The notes beneath the pieces were generated by a model, which searched no databases, was not told where the DNA came from, and saw only the letters and a list, made by a program, of their open reading frames with translations. From positions 1,054,001-1,118,000 of the forward strand of contig NZ_CP012640.2 in assembly GCF_001412595.2 (NCBI RefSeq): 64,000 bases of DNA. The letters run 5' to 3'. Both the position numbers and the translations under genes were made by a program. Positions 1 through 8,995 of the stretch are shown one piece after another; position 1 is the stretch's first letter; each line of letters starts with the position of its first letter. Source of the stretch: Massilia sp. WG5 (GTDB lineage Bacteria > Pseudomonadota > Gammaproteobacteria > Burkholderiales > Burkholderiaceae_D).

Positions 1-2
1 AT

Positions 3-677
3 GGTTCGCCGCGCGTAGTGCGGGACCTCATCGATGCTGGTTTCTCCTGCAGTGAGAATCGTGTGGCGCGGCTGATGAAAGCTGCTTTCATCAAGGCCCG
101 TCATAAGCGACGTCGAGCACCAGGACAGCTTGACTCCCCTGTCCACGCCATCGCGCCGAATCTGCTGGACCGGCAGTTTGAAGCCACAGGGCCGAATCAA
201 AAATGGGCCGCGGATTTTACCTACGTGTGGACTGGCGAAGGCTGGTTATTCGTCGCTGTAGTCCTCGACCTGTACTCGCGGCGTGTAGTAGGTTGGTCGA
301 TGCAATCGACGATGACGGCGCAGCTCGTAATGGATGCACTGATGATGGCTATTTTCCGTCGCGGCCGTCCTCGTGCCGTGCTGCATCATTCAGACCAGGG
401 AGCGCAATACACCAGCGAAAATTTTCAGCGGCTACTCGAATCCCACGGCATCGTTTGCAGCATGAGCCGTCGCGGTAACTGCTGGGACAACGCTGCAATG
501 GAAAGCTTCTTCTCGACGCTAAAGACCGAGCGCCTTAGCAAAAAGCACTACCAGACCAGAGATGATTTACGGGCAGATGTGTTCGACTACATCGAAAGGT
601 TCTACAATCCACGCCGGCGTCATTCCACTATCGGCTACATCAGCCCGATACAGTTTGAAAATCTAAAATGCGCCTAA
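3..677 (+). CDS. IS3-family transposase (OrfB), 5' end outside window
   Basis: This is the C-terminal part of a DDE (rve) transposase of an IS3-family element; it cuts and joins DNA during transposition. The frame is open to the left edge (a GSPRVVRDL stretch precedes the first possible GTG at 18), so the gene starts upstream of the window. The catalytic triad is visible: D in AADFTYV, D in HHSDQGAQYTS and E in NAAMESFF, with the usual spacing between the second D and the E. The tail FYNPRRRHSTIGYISP is typical of OrfB, which is normally made by frameshifting from OrfA. No internal stop is seen, so the element could be intact outside the window. The subgroup was not determined. Confidence 0.93.
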   Translation, partial: GSPRVVRDLIDAGFSCSENRVARLMKAAFIKARHKRRRAPGQLDSPVHAIAPNLLDRQFEATGPNQKWAADFTYVWTGEGWLFVAVVLDLYSRRVVGWSMQSTMTAQLVMDALMMAIFRRGRPRAVLHHSDQGAQYTSENFQRLLESHGIVCSMSRRGNCWDNAAMESFFSTLKTERLSKKHYQTRDDLRADVFDYIERFYNPRRRHSTIGYISPIQFENLKCA

Positions 678-716
678 CGGAAGTGTCCGTGACGATGGGG
701 GAAGGCCAGGTCGAAT
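678..716. mobile_element. Right end of the IS3-family element
   Basis: The bases just after the transposase stop contain GTGTCCGTGACGATGGGGGA (about 683-702), which looks like an IS3-family terminal inverted repeat. The left end lies outside the window, so the repeat and any target duplication cannot be confirmed. The lipoprotein gene on the opposite strand ends 40 bases from the transposase stop, so the insertion bounds the czc operon. Confidence 0.45.
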
Positions 717-1079
717 TCACTTAGGCTTGGACAGAATCTGCTGAATAACCGGAATCTTCCCGTCCTTACAGTCAGCCGGAGAAACTTCGACCTTATCGTG
801 CAGTGCCAGTTTTAGGCCAGGAGGGACGATGGCACTCACATAACGGTAACTCCGATAATGCGAGATCTGGACCTCTACAAAGCCCCCGGTCGAAAGCTGG
901 TCCGGAGGTAGTCCTTTAAGACATTTTGGTGTATCTGCATTCAGCCTCTGAACTGAATAGAGGTCTGTCACGTACCCGGATCTCCCGTCTGGCTTTATCA
1001 AAGGCGGAGACGCTGTACAACCGACGACTCCAAACACGAAGATTGGCGCTAGGGACAACAAGGCAAAATTTTGTTTCAT
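717..1079 (-). CDS. Small lipoprotein downstream of the czc operon
   Basis: A 120-residue protein with an N-terminal signal and a lipobox (VVGC) placing the lipidated cysteine near residue 21, so it should be membrane-anchored in the periplasm or outer membrane. I recognise no domain. The mature part has two further cysteines (DTPKC and ADCKD) that could form a disulfide. It lies 62 bases after the corrected end of the CDF transporter, on the same strand, and could be the last gene of the czc transcript. A metal-related accessory role is inferred from position only. Confidence 0.7.
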   Translation of the reverse strand: MKQNFALLSLAPIFVFGVVGCTASPPLIKPDGRSGYVTDLYSVQRLNADTPKCLKGLPPDQLSTGGFVEVQISHYRSYRYVSAIVPPGLKLALHDKVEVSPADCKDGKIPVIQQILSKPK

Positions 1080-1141
1080 GTTTTTCTCCGGTTACGCCTT
1101 TATCAATGAAGAAAGCGGTCCCACCTCAGGCATTTCGATGT

Positions 1142-2216
1142 TCAGCGCAGTTGCAAGATGCGGCGGGCGCCATTTAAAACGAACAGGCCGATGGCAATGC
1201 CGATGACCAGGTCTGGATAGGACGAACCAGTCCAATTCACCAGAGCGCCGGCAACGATCACCCCAAGGTTAGCCAGCACATCGTTCGCGGAAAAAAATAT
1301 AGCTCGCCTTCATATGAGCGCCGCGGTCACGCTTCTTCGCGATGAGTACCAGGCAAGTTACGTTCGCCGCCAGAGCAACCAGACCGATACCCATCATCAG
1401 GACGGACTGCGGTTCGCTACCGTAAAAAAAGCGCCGGGCGACTTCGCTGATCGCGCCGATCGCCAGAGCTATCTGCAGCCAGCCAGCGATATGAGCCGAA
1501 CGGGTCTTCAAATGGGCAGCCCGGCCAACGGCATACAAGGCCAAGCCATAGACGGCCGCGTCAGCGAACATATCGAGTGAGTCGGCGATGAGACCCGTCG
1601 ACTGCGCGATCAACCCGACCAACAGCTCGACAACAAACATGACGCCATTAATCGCCAACAGCAGGCGCAATGTCCGGGCCTCGGCAGCATCTTCGTCAGT
1701 CGACTGCCGTGATTGGCCCCGACCTTCCGTGGCCTGGCTGGTACCGCGCAAGCAGGCTCCCAGCTTGAGTGGCACGAGGCGATTTAGAATCTGATCTGCC
1801 GAACCGGTATGCACAACCTTCAGCTCCCTGTTCTGCAAATCGAACGACATCGACTCTACCTGTCCATCATCGCCGAGTGCCATCCGGATCAGGTTCTCTT
1901 CCGAGGCGCAGTCCATCTTCGGGATAGAAAAAACGCTTTCCGATCGGGTTTCGTTCGCGGGCGGAGCATCGATACCTACCGATGGCCGGGAATCATGCAG
2001 CACAGCCCCCAGGTTCAAGGGCCGCAGGCGACTCAATATCGTGTCCGGCTCCCCTTGGTGGATCACGGTGAGCTTTCGCTTGCCCAGGTCGAACGCCAAC
2101 GATCGGATTCCGACCACATTGCCGAGAGCCATACGGATCAGGTTCTCTTCGGACGGGCAATCCATCTTAGGAACAGAAAAGGTACTTTCCAGGTTAGGCG
2201 TTGTGTTGGTCGACAT
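1142..2216 (-). pseudogene. CDF cation transporter with two N-terminal MDC domains, frameshifted in a T7 run
   Basis: A cation diffusion facilitator (CzcD-type, exporting Zn/Co/Cd out of the cytosol) preceded by two similar N-terminal modules, each with a PKMDC(P/A)SEENLIRMALG signature related to heavy-metal-associated domains but with one Cys. Membrane segments begin around residue 180, and the CDF motif GLIADSLDMFADAAVYG is intact. The frame as read stops after FFRERCAG. Removing one T from the seven-T run (A7 at about 1292-1298 on the plus strand) restores IFSANDVLANLGVIVAGALV and a natural end at 1142, giving about 357 residues. It may be a real mutation, a sequencing error or a slippage site. 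It follows czcA by 87 bases. Confidence 0.85.
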
Positions 2217-2303
2217 CGCTTACTCTTCTTTCAACAGGTTATCCTGGGCTCTGAAAATAGAGCCTTATGTGAATGTGCCGCTATCGGTCCGCTCCCGAGG
2301 CCA

Positions 2304-5300
2304 TCATTCCTTTTGCGAAATAGCCGGGTTGGACGCTTCCGTCACCGCATGCGCAGCTGCAGGACGGGCAAACCGAGCACAAAGGGCTGGCAAGACGAAC
2401 AGGGTCAGCAGGGTCGCGGAAACGAGGCCGCCGATCACCACCGTGGCGAGCGGTCGCTGGACCTCCGCGCCTGCCCCGGTGGCCAGTGCCATCGGCACGA
2501 ACCCGAGGGACGCGACCAGCGCAGTCATCATGACCGGGCGCAGACGCCTTATCGCCCCCTCGCGTACCGCACGGTCCCACGGCATACGTGCCGCAAGGTC
2601 ATCGATTGCGCTCACCATCACAAGGCCATTCAATACCGCCACGCCCGACAGCGCGATGAAGCCCACCGCAGCCGTGATCGAAAATGGCAGCCCTCGCAGC
2701 CACAGCGCGGCCACGCCGCCAACCAGGGCCAGCGGGATCCCTGTGAAGATAATTGCCGTCTTGCGCCAGGAACCGACCGCCGAGTACAGCAGGGCCACGA
2801 TGAGTGCGAAACAGAGCGGAACGACGACCGCCAGGCGCGAGCGTGCACGTTCGAGGTTTTCGAACTGCCCTCCCCACTCCAGCCAGACCCCTGCCGGAAG
2901 ACGCACTTTCGATGCGATCCGGGCCTGCGCCTCTTGCACGACGCCAGCGATGTCGCGGCCACGCACGTTGGCCTGGACGACCACGCGGCGCTTGCCGTTC
3001 TCGCGGCTGATCTGGTTCGGTCCCTTGGCCGTCACCAGCGATGCGACCGATCCGAGCGGGACGAACCCTCCCGCAGGCGTCGGAATCGGCAGCTGACTCA
3101 ACGAGTTCAGGTCCTGCCTGGCCGCATCCGGGAGTCTTACGACGACCTCGAAGCGTCGGTCACCTTCATACACCACGCCAGCATCCTGTCCGGCGAGCGC
3201 CGCCGACAGCGTGCCATACACGTCCTGGGCGCTCAAGCCAACCCGTGCCATGGCGTCCCGGTCCAGCCTTGCATCCAGAAGCGGAAGGCCGGCGACCTGT
3301 TCGACGCGCACATCGGCTGCACCTTGCGTCGCCCTTAGCTGGGCGGCGATCTGCTCGGCGGTTTGCGTCATCGTCGCGAAGTCGTCACCGTACACCTTGA
3401 TGGCGATGTCGCCGCGGACACCGGCCAGCAGTTCGTTAAAGCGCATCTGGATGGGCTGCGTCAGCTCATAAGTCTGGCCCGGCAGGCTTGCGACGGCGTG
3501 TTCGATCTTCTCGACCAGCTCTGCCTTCGGCATGCGCGGGTTCGGCCATTGCGACCGATCCTTCAAGATGATGAAGGTGTCGGTGCCGTTCGGAGGCATC
3601 GGGTCGGCGGCCAGTTCGGCGGTGCCGGTCCGGGAAAAGACCAGTTTGACCTCGGGCAGCTTCGCGACCGTCTTCTCGATGGCGAATTGCATCGACTGGC
3701 TCTGGTCCAAGGACGTGCCAGGAATACGCCAGGCTTGCAGCAGGACGTCTTTTTCGTCCAGCGTCGGAAGGAATTCCTGCCCGAGGGTCGTGAACAGCAG
3801 CAGGGCCAATCCAAACGCGCCAATGCCGACGCCCCCCGTCAGTTTCGGCCGGGCCAAAGCGCGGTCCAGCGAGGACGCATAGCGCGTGGTCGCGGCGGCC
3901 ACAAACCGGTTTTCCCGCTCTTCGACCTTTTTGGACAGCCATAGCGCGATGACGGCCGGTACAAAGGTCAGAGACAGCACGAATGCAAACGCGAGCGCCA
4001 GGATGACGGTCACCGCCATGGGCATGAACATCCGGCCTTCGACACCCTGGAAGGTCAGCAAGGGGACGTACACCAGCATGATGATGGCCTGGCCGTAGAC
4101 GCTGGGGCGGATCATTTCACGTGCAGCGACAGCGACCGTCTCCAGCCGCTCGGCTTTGTTCAGCACGCGGCCGGCCTGATGCTGCTGCTCGGACAAGCGC
4201 CGCAGGGCATTCTCGACAATAATGACTGCGCCGTCGACGATCAGCCCGAAGTCGAGCGCGCCGAGGCTCATCAGGTTCGCGGTCACACCGGCACGCAGCA
4301 TGCCCATCGAAGTCAGCAGCATCGTCACCGGAATGACTGCCGCCGCGATCAGCGCCGCGCGGATATTGCCGAGCAATGCGAACAGCACCGCGATGACAAG
4401 CAGCGCACCTTCGGCCAGGTTGGTCGCGACGGTCGTGATTGTGGCGTCGACGAGCCGCGTTCGGTCGAGGACCGGCCTGACGACCACGTCGGCCGGCAAG
4501 GACCGGGCGATCTCCTTGAGACGTGCATCGACTGCAGCGGCGACCGTACGGCTGTTTTCCCCGATGCGCATCACGGCGGTTCCGATCACGACCTCCCGGC
4601 CAGCCTCCGAGGCAGAGCCAAAACGTACCGCATGACCGACACCGACCTGCGCGACCTGGGAAACCAGGATGGGCGTGCCGTTGCGTGTGGCGACGACGAT
4701 CTTGCCCAGTTCTTCGAGCGTGGTTACCCGCGCGTCGGCGCGCACCGTCAACGCCTCGCCGTTACGTTCGACGACGCCAGCGCCCGAGCTGGTATTGTTG
4801 CGCTCCAGTGTCTCGGCCAGGGTGCCCAGGTTCAGGCCCGCGGCAGCGAGCCGCTGCGGATCGGGCATAACCACGTACTGCTTCACATAGCCGCCCAGCA
4901 CATCGACACCAGCGAGGCCCTTGGTTGTCTTGAGCTGCGGTGCCACGATCCAGTCCTGGACCGTTCGCAGATACGTCGCCTTCTCGATGTCGCTGCGCAG
5001 CCGCGTTCCCTCTGGCGTCACGTAGCTGCCATCGGCCTGCAAACCGCTCTTGGCTCCCGCCTCATGCTTGTCCGCGAATTCAACGGTCCACATGTAGATG
5101 TCTCCAAGGCCAGTGGCCACCGGTCCAATTTGCGGCGATACGCCAGCAGGCAAGTCCCGCTCTGCAGATCGCAAGCGCTCTGCGACTTGCTGCCGGGCGA
5201 AGTAGATATCCGTCTTGTCCGCAAACACTGCCGTCACCTGGGCAAAGCCATGGCGCGTCAGCGAGCGGGTCGATTCCAGTCCCGGGATTCCCGCGAGTGC

Positions 5301-5513
5301 CGTCTCGATCGGGAAGGTCACCTGCCGTTCCACATCGGCAGGCGAAAGCGCCGGCGCAGACGTGTTGATCTGTACCTGGACATTGGTAATGTCGGGCACC
5401 GCGTCAATCGGCAGGCGCGTCAGGGCGACCGCGCCGACCAGTGCTGCCAGCAGGGTCGCAAACAGGACCAGCCAGCGGCGGGTGACGGAGAATGTAACGA
5501 TGCGAGCGATCAT
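2304..5513 (-). CDS. czcA: Heavy-metal RND efflux pump, CzcA family
   Basis: The inner-membrane proton antiporter of a tripartite CzcCBA complex, exporting divalent cations from periplasm or cytosol across the outer membrane. Its 1069 residues match the family's usual length, with 12 predicted membrane helices and two large periplasmic loops. The TM4 signature DFGLIVDGAVIIVEN has the D-D-E pattern of the HME1 class (Zn/Co/Cd), rather than the pattern of monovalent Cu/Ag pumps. The N-terminus (MIARIVTFSVTRRWLVL) is typical. It lies 36 bases after czcB in the order czcC-czcB-czcA-CDF. Cation specificity is inferred from the motif. Confidence 0.96.
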   Translation of the reverse strand: MIARIVTFSVTRRWLVLFATLLAALVGAVALTRLPIDAVPDITNVQVQINTSAPALSPADVERQVTFPIETALAGIPGLESTRSLTRHGFAQVTAVFADKTDIYFARQQVAERLRSAERDLPAGVSPQIGPVATGLGDIYMWTVEFADKHEAGAKSGLQADGSYVTPEGTRLRSDIEKATYLRTVQDWIVAPQLKTTKGLAGVDVLGGYVKQYVVMPDPQRLAAAGLNLGTLAETLERNNTSSGAGVVERNGEALTVRADARVTTLEELGKIVVATRNGTPILVSQVAQVGVGHAVRFGSASEAGREVVIGTAVMRIGENSRTVAAAVDARLKEIARSLPADVVVRPVLDRTRLVDATITTVATNLAEGALLVIAVLFALLGNIRAALIAAAVIPVTMLLTSMGMLRAGVTANLMSLGALDFGLIVDGAVIIVENALRRLSEQQHQAGRVLNKAERLETVAVAAREMIRPSVYGQAIIMLVYVPLLTFQGVEGRMFMPMAVTVILALAFAFVLSLTFVPAVIALWLSKKVEERENRFVAAATTRYASSLDRALARPKLTGGVGIGAFGLALLLFTTLGQEFLPTLDEKDVLLQAWRIPGTSLDQSQSMQFAIEKTVAKLPEVKLVFSRTGTAELAADPMPPNGTDTFIILKDRSQWPNPRMPKAELVEKIEHAVASLPGQTYELTQPIQMRFNELLAGVRGDIAIKVYGDDFATMTQTAEQIAAQLRATQGAADVRVEQVAGLPLLDARLDRDAMARVGLSAQDVYGTLSAALAGQDAGVVYEGDRRFEVVVRLPDAARQDLNSLSQLPIPTPAGGFVPLGSVASLVTAKGPNQISRENGKRRVVVQANVRGRDIAGVVQEAQARIASKVRLPAGVWLEWGGQFENLERARSRLAVVVPLCFALIVALLYSAVGSWRKTAIIFTGIPLALVGGVAALWLRGLPFSITAAVGFIALSGVAVLNGLVMVSAIDDLAARMPWDRAVREGAIRRLRPVMMTALVASLGFVPMALATGAGAEVQRPLATVVIGGLVSATLLTLFVLPALCARFARPAAAHAVTEASNPAISQKE

Positions 5514-5549
5514 TGCAGGCGCTCTCCCCAGGGGTTTGGTGACCTCGTA

Positions 5550-6794
5550 TCAATCGTCATCGCCGGCACCTTCACCCTTGCCCAGCTCCGCCTTCAACAC
5601 ATAGCTGTTAGCCACGGCGACACGCTCCTCCCCGGCCAGCCCGGACAGGACCGTGACGTAGTTGCCGTTGGCAGGACCGAGCACGACATGCTTGACGGCG
5701 AAACCTTCGTTCGTGCGCACGAAGACCGAAGGCTTGTCCTCGATCGTCTGGACTGCATTCTGCGGTACGGCAAGCGCAGCTTTACCGCTCGCATGTTTCA
5801 TTACCACCGACGCACGTACCGTCTCGCCGACACGCCAGACGCCCTGCGGGTTTGGTAATGTCGCCAGGGCTTGTACCTGCCGGGTCGTGGCATCGATCAC
5901 CCGCGAGACAAAAGCAATGCGCCCGGTGCCATTACGCGTGGAAGTCACGACATCGACCGGCGCACCTACCTGGACACGACTTGCATCGTCGGGAGACAAG
6001 GCCAGCTCGACCGACACTTCGGACAGGTCGGCAACCCGGAAGAGTTCGGTATTCGGGCCAACCACATTGCCAAGCGCAGCCTGGCGAGCGATCACGTAAC
6101 CTTTGATGGGCGAGCGCACGACCAGGCGGTTCAACGGTCCGCTGCCGCTGCCTCCCACAGCCGCCAGGCGCTGCTCAGCAAGGCGCAAGCGCGCCTGCCC
6201 ATCGGCAGCCGCAGCCTTGGCGGCGATATAGTCCTGCTCCGCCGATACCTTCTCGCGGTACAGGCGCTCTTCACGCTGCAGGGTTGTTCGCGCCAGGTCG
6301 CGTTCCCGTCTTGCCGCTTCCAGGTCTGCCTTGAGCTGGGCCGCGTCTCCGCTTTCAATGACCGCGAGCACGTCGCCACGTTGCACCGGCTCCCCGAGAT
6401 TCCGGTGCAGCGCCGTGATCCGTCCGCCGACCGACACCGCCACCACCTCGGCACGAGACGGGCTGGCTTCAATCGTCGCCGGCACCTCGATCGAATCGGC
6501 GAAGATCTGGCGTACCGGTGCGACCTCGATGTTAGATGCGGCGATCTGCGCATTGGACAGGCGCACGACGTCAGACTCGCGTTTCTCACCCGCCTCGCCT
6601 TTCTCGGCCTGTTCGCCTTTTTCTGCCGCCTCGTCCTTGCCGGCCGCTTCGGCTTTCTCCGGCTTTTTCTGCCCGCTCGGGCGTTCCGCTTGCGCACGCG
6701 GCTCGGCGCGCTCCCGAGGTGCCTCAGGCGTCTTTGAGCAAGCGGTCAGGCATAGCAGGCTGGCGTAAATCAGGGGACGGTAAAACGTGGGCAT
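5550..6794 (-). CDS. czcB: Membrane fusion protein, CzcB family
   Basis: The periplasmic adaptor linking CzcA to CzcC. A lipobox-like LTAC after a short hydrophobic stretch suggests lipid anchoring at about residue 19. A very charged Lys/Glu/Ala linker follows (about residues 25-75), then the barrel-sandwich, alpha-hairpin (ARRERDLARTTLQREERLYR) and beta-barrel parts of HlyD/RND adaptors. I chose the ATG at 6794; an in-frame TTG lies one codon upstream. The start is three bases past the czcC stop, indicating translational coupling. The acidic tail GAGDDD is unusual but harmless. Confidence 0.95.
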   Translation of the reverse strand: MPTFYRPLIYASLLCLTACSKTPEAPRERAEPRAQAERPSGQKKPEKAEAAGKDEAAEKGEQAEKGEAGEKRESDVVRLSNAQIAASNIEVAPVRQIFADSIEVPATIEASPSRAEVVAVSVGGRITALHRNLGEPVQRGDVLAVIESGDAAQLKADLEAARRERDLARTTLQREERLYREKVSAEQDYIAAKAAAADGQARLRLAEQRLAAVGGSGSGPLNRLVVRSPIKGYVIARQAALGNVVGPNTELFRVADLSEVSVELALSPDDASRVQVGAPVDVVTSTRNGTGRIAFVSRVIDATTRQVQALATLPNPQGVWRVGETVRASVVMKHASGKAALAVPQNAVQTIEDKPSVFVRTNEGFAVKHVVLGPANGNYVTVLSGLAGEERVAVANSYVLKAELGKGEGAGDDD

Positions 6795-6797
6795 CAA

Positions 6798-8081
6798 TCA
6801 GTCCTTAGAGATGGGGTCGAAGCGGCCGACCAGTCGGGCGAGGCGGGCACGAGCATCATGGAAGGCGGCCAGTGCATCGATGGCGGCTTCTTGTGTTTGC
6901 GATAATGAGCGCTCAGCCTCGATCAGGTCGAGTTGCGAGAACTTGCCCTCGGCGTAACCGATGCGGGCAATACGCGCAGCTTCACGTGCAGCAGCCAGCT
7001 CGGGGCCATTGGCAGAGGCGGCGCTTGCCCTGGCATTGGCGACGTCAGCGCGGGCAGCATCCAGGCTCTCGGCGATTTCCAGCTCAACCGCTTGACGATC
7101 GGCTTCTGCCTTTGTCAGCTCGGCGCGGGCACGGGCTACCTCGGCATTGCCGCGGTTGAACAGCGGAAGCGGAACCGACAGCGCGAGCACCGCCGCGGTG
7201 TCGTTGGTCTCCTTCAGCCGACGTGCGCCGGCGCTGACCGTCAGGTCGGGAATGCGAGCACGGCGTGCGGCATCCACTCGCGCGTTGGCGGCGGCCACCT
7301 GGGCATCGGCTGCGGCCAGAGATAAGGACGCTCCCGACACTTCGCCCCCGGCCTGGGCGCTGGTGTCATCGAACCAAGGCGCCACGACCACCAGCGGCTC
7401 TGTCGCACCGATCAGCCGTGCCAGAACAGCTTGCGCCACCTTTGCCGCTCGCTGTGCGCGTTCCGCCTCAACGTCGGCTCTGATCCGCTGGGCGGACGCG
7501 CGCTGTTCGTCGATCGGGGAAACCTTGCCGGCGCCGACGCGCAGGCGAGCAACGCGTTCAGCCTGCGCGGCCAAGTCGCGCCGTTCCTCTGCGGCCTTGG
7601 CGCGGCGTTCGCCTGCCACCGCAGCGATGAATGCCTGGGTAATTCGTAAGGTCAGATCCACTCTGGCAGCGTTTACCCCAACCCGCGCCGTGGCTTCTTC
7701 AGCCTGCGCAACTCGAGTACGGGCCGCGCGTTTGCCACCCAGCTCCAGGGGCATCGAGACGGAGAAGGTGGTTTCGCTCTCACCGAATCGAGCGTACCGG
7801 CCGGTGCCGAGTACGTTTTCGGCCTCGACCGATAAAGTCGGGTTTGGTAGCAACCGGGCAGCCTGTACCGCCGCCTCGGACGCACCGACGCTGGCTTCCG
7901 CGCTACGAAGGCCAGGCGCGGTTTCCAAAGCACGGGCAATCGCTTGGCTTAACGTAAGCGTGCCTGCGGATGTACTCAGTCCGGAAGAATTCTGAGCGTA
8001 CAACGGCGTTACGGGCGCAAGCGACGCCGTGAAGAGCACTACGGCAGCGAGATAGGCACTGTGTGGAAAGCGGATGGCCAT
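6798..8081 (-). CDS. czcC: Outer-membrane efflux channel, CzcC family
   Basis: A TolC-like outer-membrane factor of the CzcCBA pump, 427 residues, with a signal peptide (AYLAAVVLFTASLAPVTPLYA) and two OEP repeats rich in coiled-coil Ala/Arg/Glu. The longest open frame starts at 8111, but that lies on the edge of the -10 element at 8112-8117 and upstream of any likely transcript start. The ATG at 8081, preceded by an AAAGG, is therefore preferred. It is the first gene of the minus-strand czcCBA operon and is divergent from the chaperone gene at 8329. Confidence 0.94.
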   Translation of the reverse strand: MAIRFPHSAYLAAVVLFTASLAPVTPLYAQNSSGLSTSAGTLTLSQAIARALETAPGLRSAEASVGASEAAVQAARLLPNPTLSVEAENVLGTGRYARFGESETTFSVSMPLELGGKRAARTRVAQAEEATARVGVNAARVDLTLRITQAFIAAVAGERRAKAAEERRDLAAQAERVARLRVGAGKVSPIDEQRASAQRIRADVEAERAQRAAKVAQAVLARLIGATEPLVVVAPWFDDTSAQAGGEVSGASLSLAAADAQVAAANARVDAARRARIPDLTVSAGARRLKETNDTAAVLALSVPLPLFNRGNAEVARARAELTKAEADRQAVELEIAESLDAARADVANARASAASANGPELAAAREAARIARIGYAEGKFSQLDLIEAERSLSQTQEAAIDALAAFHDARARLARLVGRFDPISKD

Positions 8082-8111
8082 GCAAAACCTTTTGCATACG
8101 TGTATCTCCAC

Positions 8112-8142
8112 TTTATAAACGCTGTAGTAGCTAGAAGGTCAA
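8112..8142 (-). promoter_or_regulatory. MerR-type promoter of czcCBA, 19-bp spacer
   Basis: Read on the minus strand: TTGACC (8142-8137), 19-bp spacer TTCTAGCTACTACAGCGTT, and TATAAA (8117-8112). A 19-bp spacer carrying a partial dyad is the hallmark of promoters controlled by MerR-family metal sensors. The CTAGCTACTACAG core looks more like CadR/PbrR/ZntR operators than the CueR operators found elsewhere in this window. Confidence 0.75.
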
Positions 8143-8269
8143 GTGATCCGCCCTAAATCTTCTAGACACCAGACAGCCGTTGAGGTCAGGATTTGTCTAG
8201 CGAACTGGAGAATTCCACCCATCAAATCGCTCCCTGAAATATTGAAACGCTCGTTTATCAACAAGACGC

Positions 8270-8300
8270 TTGACCCTCTCATCATGGAAAGGTTTAGAGT
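8270..8300 (+). promoter_or_regulatory. CueR-type promoter of the copper chaperone gene
   Basis: TTGACC at 8270-8275, a 19-bp spacer (CTCTCATCATGGAAAGGTT) and TAGAGT at 8295-8300. The elongated spacer and the CC..GG dyad match the known CueR operator architecture. The regulator is encoded convergently at 8594-8995. Confidence 0.88.
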
Positions 8301-8328
8301 GAAAACTCACTTTATCAGGAGGTAAATT

Positions 8329-8535
8329 ATGTACGAGCTTCAAGTCGAAGGGATGAGCTGCGGCGGTTGCGTTCGGAGCGTGACGAAATCCGTGCAAACG
8401 GTAGATGGCAACGCCAAGGTCGAAGTCGACCTTGCAAGTAAAACTGTACGTGTCGACAGCCAAGCGAGTCTCGACGAGGTGAGGTCGGCAATTGCAGATG
8501 CTGGTTATCCCGTCAGCGCAAGTGTAGCCATCTAA
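8329..8535 (+). CDS. copZ: Copper chaperone, CopZ-like HMA domain
   Basis: A 68-residue cytosolic protein consisting of a single heavy-metal-associated domain; it should carry Cu(I) to the P-type ATPase. The GMSCGGC loop (Cys at about residues 12 and 15) is the metal site, and the beta-alpha-beta pattern ends with the usual GYPV turn. An AGGAGG ribosome site sits just before the ATG, and a CueR-type promoter ends 28 bases upstream. A second chaperone at 38921-39127 shares most of the motif region. Confidence 0.93.
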   Translation: MYELQVEGMSCGGCVRSVTKSVQTVDGNAKVEVDLASKTVRVDSQASLDEVRSAIADAGYPVSASVAI

Positions 8536-8538
8536 CAG

Positions 8539-8575
8539 TCAGGCGAGGCGGGCCATTGAGCTCCGCCTCGCCTGA
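8539..8575. terminator. Hairpin between convergent copZ and cueR
   Basis: Perfect 13-bp arms TCAGGCGAGGCGG (8539-8551) and CCGCCTCGCCTGA (8563-8575) with an 11-base loop. It lies between the copZ stop (8535) and the cueR stop (8594), so it can serve both strands. There is no clear T-run on either side. Confidence 0.65.
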
Positions 8576-8593
8576 AGCAGCAGGGATAAGCAG

Positions 8594-8995
8594 TCACGCA
8601 GACATGTGCTTGCAAGCCAGATCATCGAGAATCGGGCAATCCGGTCGCTCGTCGCCATGGCAATTGTTGGCGACGTGCCGTAACTGGTCCCGGATCGACT
8701 GCAGCTTCCGGATGTCGTCCTCCAACTCGGCAATATATCCCTGCGCCAGCTGCTTCACGTCCGCACTATGCCTGCCGCGGTCCTGCCACAGGCTCAGCAA
8801 CGTTTTAATTCGCTCTATCGAAAACCCGAGGTCCCGCGAGCGTTTGATGAACCGGAGCGTTTGCACGTCCTTGTCCGTGTATTGCCGATAACCGGAGCCG
8901 GTCCTACTCGCGGCGGAGATCAGGTCGATACTCTCGTAGTACCGAATCATCTTCGCGGTCACCCCCGACGCCTCCGCAGCCTGCCCGATATTCAT
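8594..8995 (-). CDS. cueR: Copper-responsive MerR-family regulator CueR
   Basis: A 133-residue DNA-binding Cu(I) sensor. The helix-turn-helix region starts with [20 protein letters not shown], followed by the MerR coiled-coil and the metal loop CHGDERPDC near the C-terminus, where two Cys separated by seven residues bind Cu(I) as in E. coli CueR. The ATG at 8995 overlaps the copA stop (ATGA), so the longer frame is not needed. It is co-transcribed with copA and presumably acts on the promoters at 8270-8300, 11442-11472 and perhaps 39159-39189. Confidence 0.95.
   Translation of the reverse strand: MNIGQAAEASGVTAKMIRYYESIDLISAASRTGSGYRQYTDKDVQTLRFIKRSRDLGFSIERIKTLLSLWQDRGRHSADVKQLAQGYIAELEDDIRKLQSIRDQLRHVANNCHGDERPDCPILDDLACKHMSA

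Noticed and set aside
1809..3338. 509-residue plus-strand frame antisense to the CDF gene and the end of czcA
   Set aside because: It is a GC-rich shadow of czcA with Arg/His/Gln-heavy composition and no domain; czcA is certain.
4179..5858. 559-residue frame antisense to czcA/czcB
   Set aside because: Shadow frame; composition and lack of motifs show it is not coding.
8197..8463. 88-residue minus-strand frame over the copZ promoter
   Set aside because: Covers the clear CueR-type promoter and copZ in antisense; no domain.
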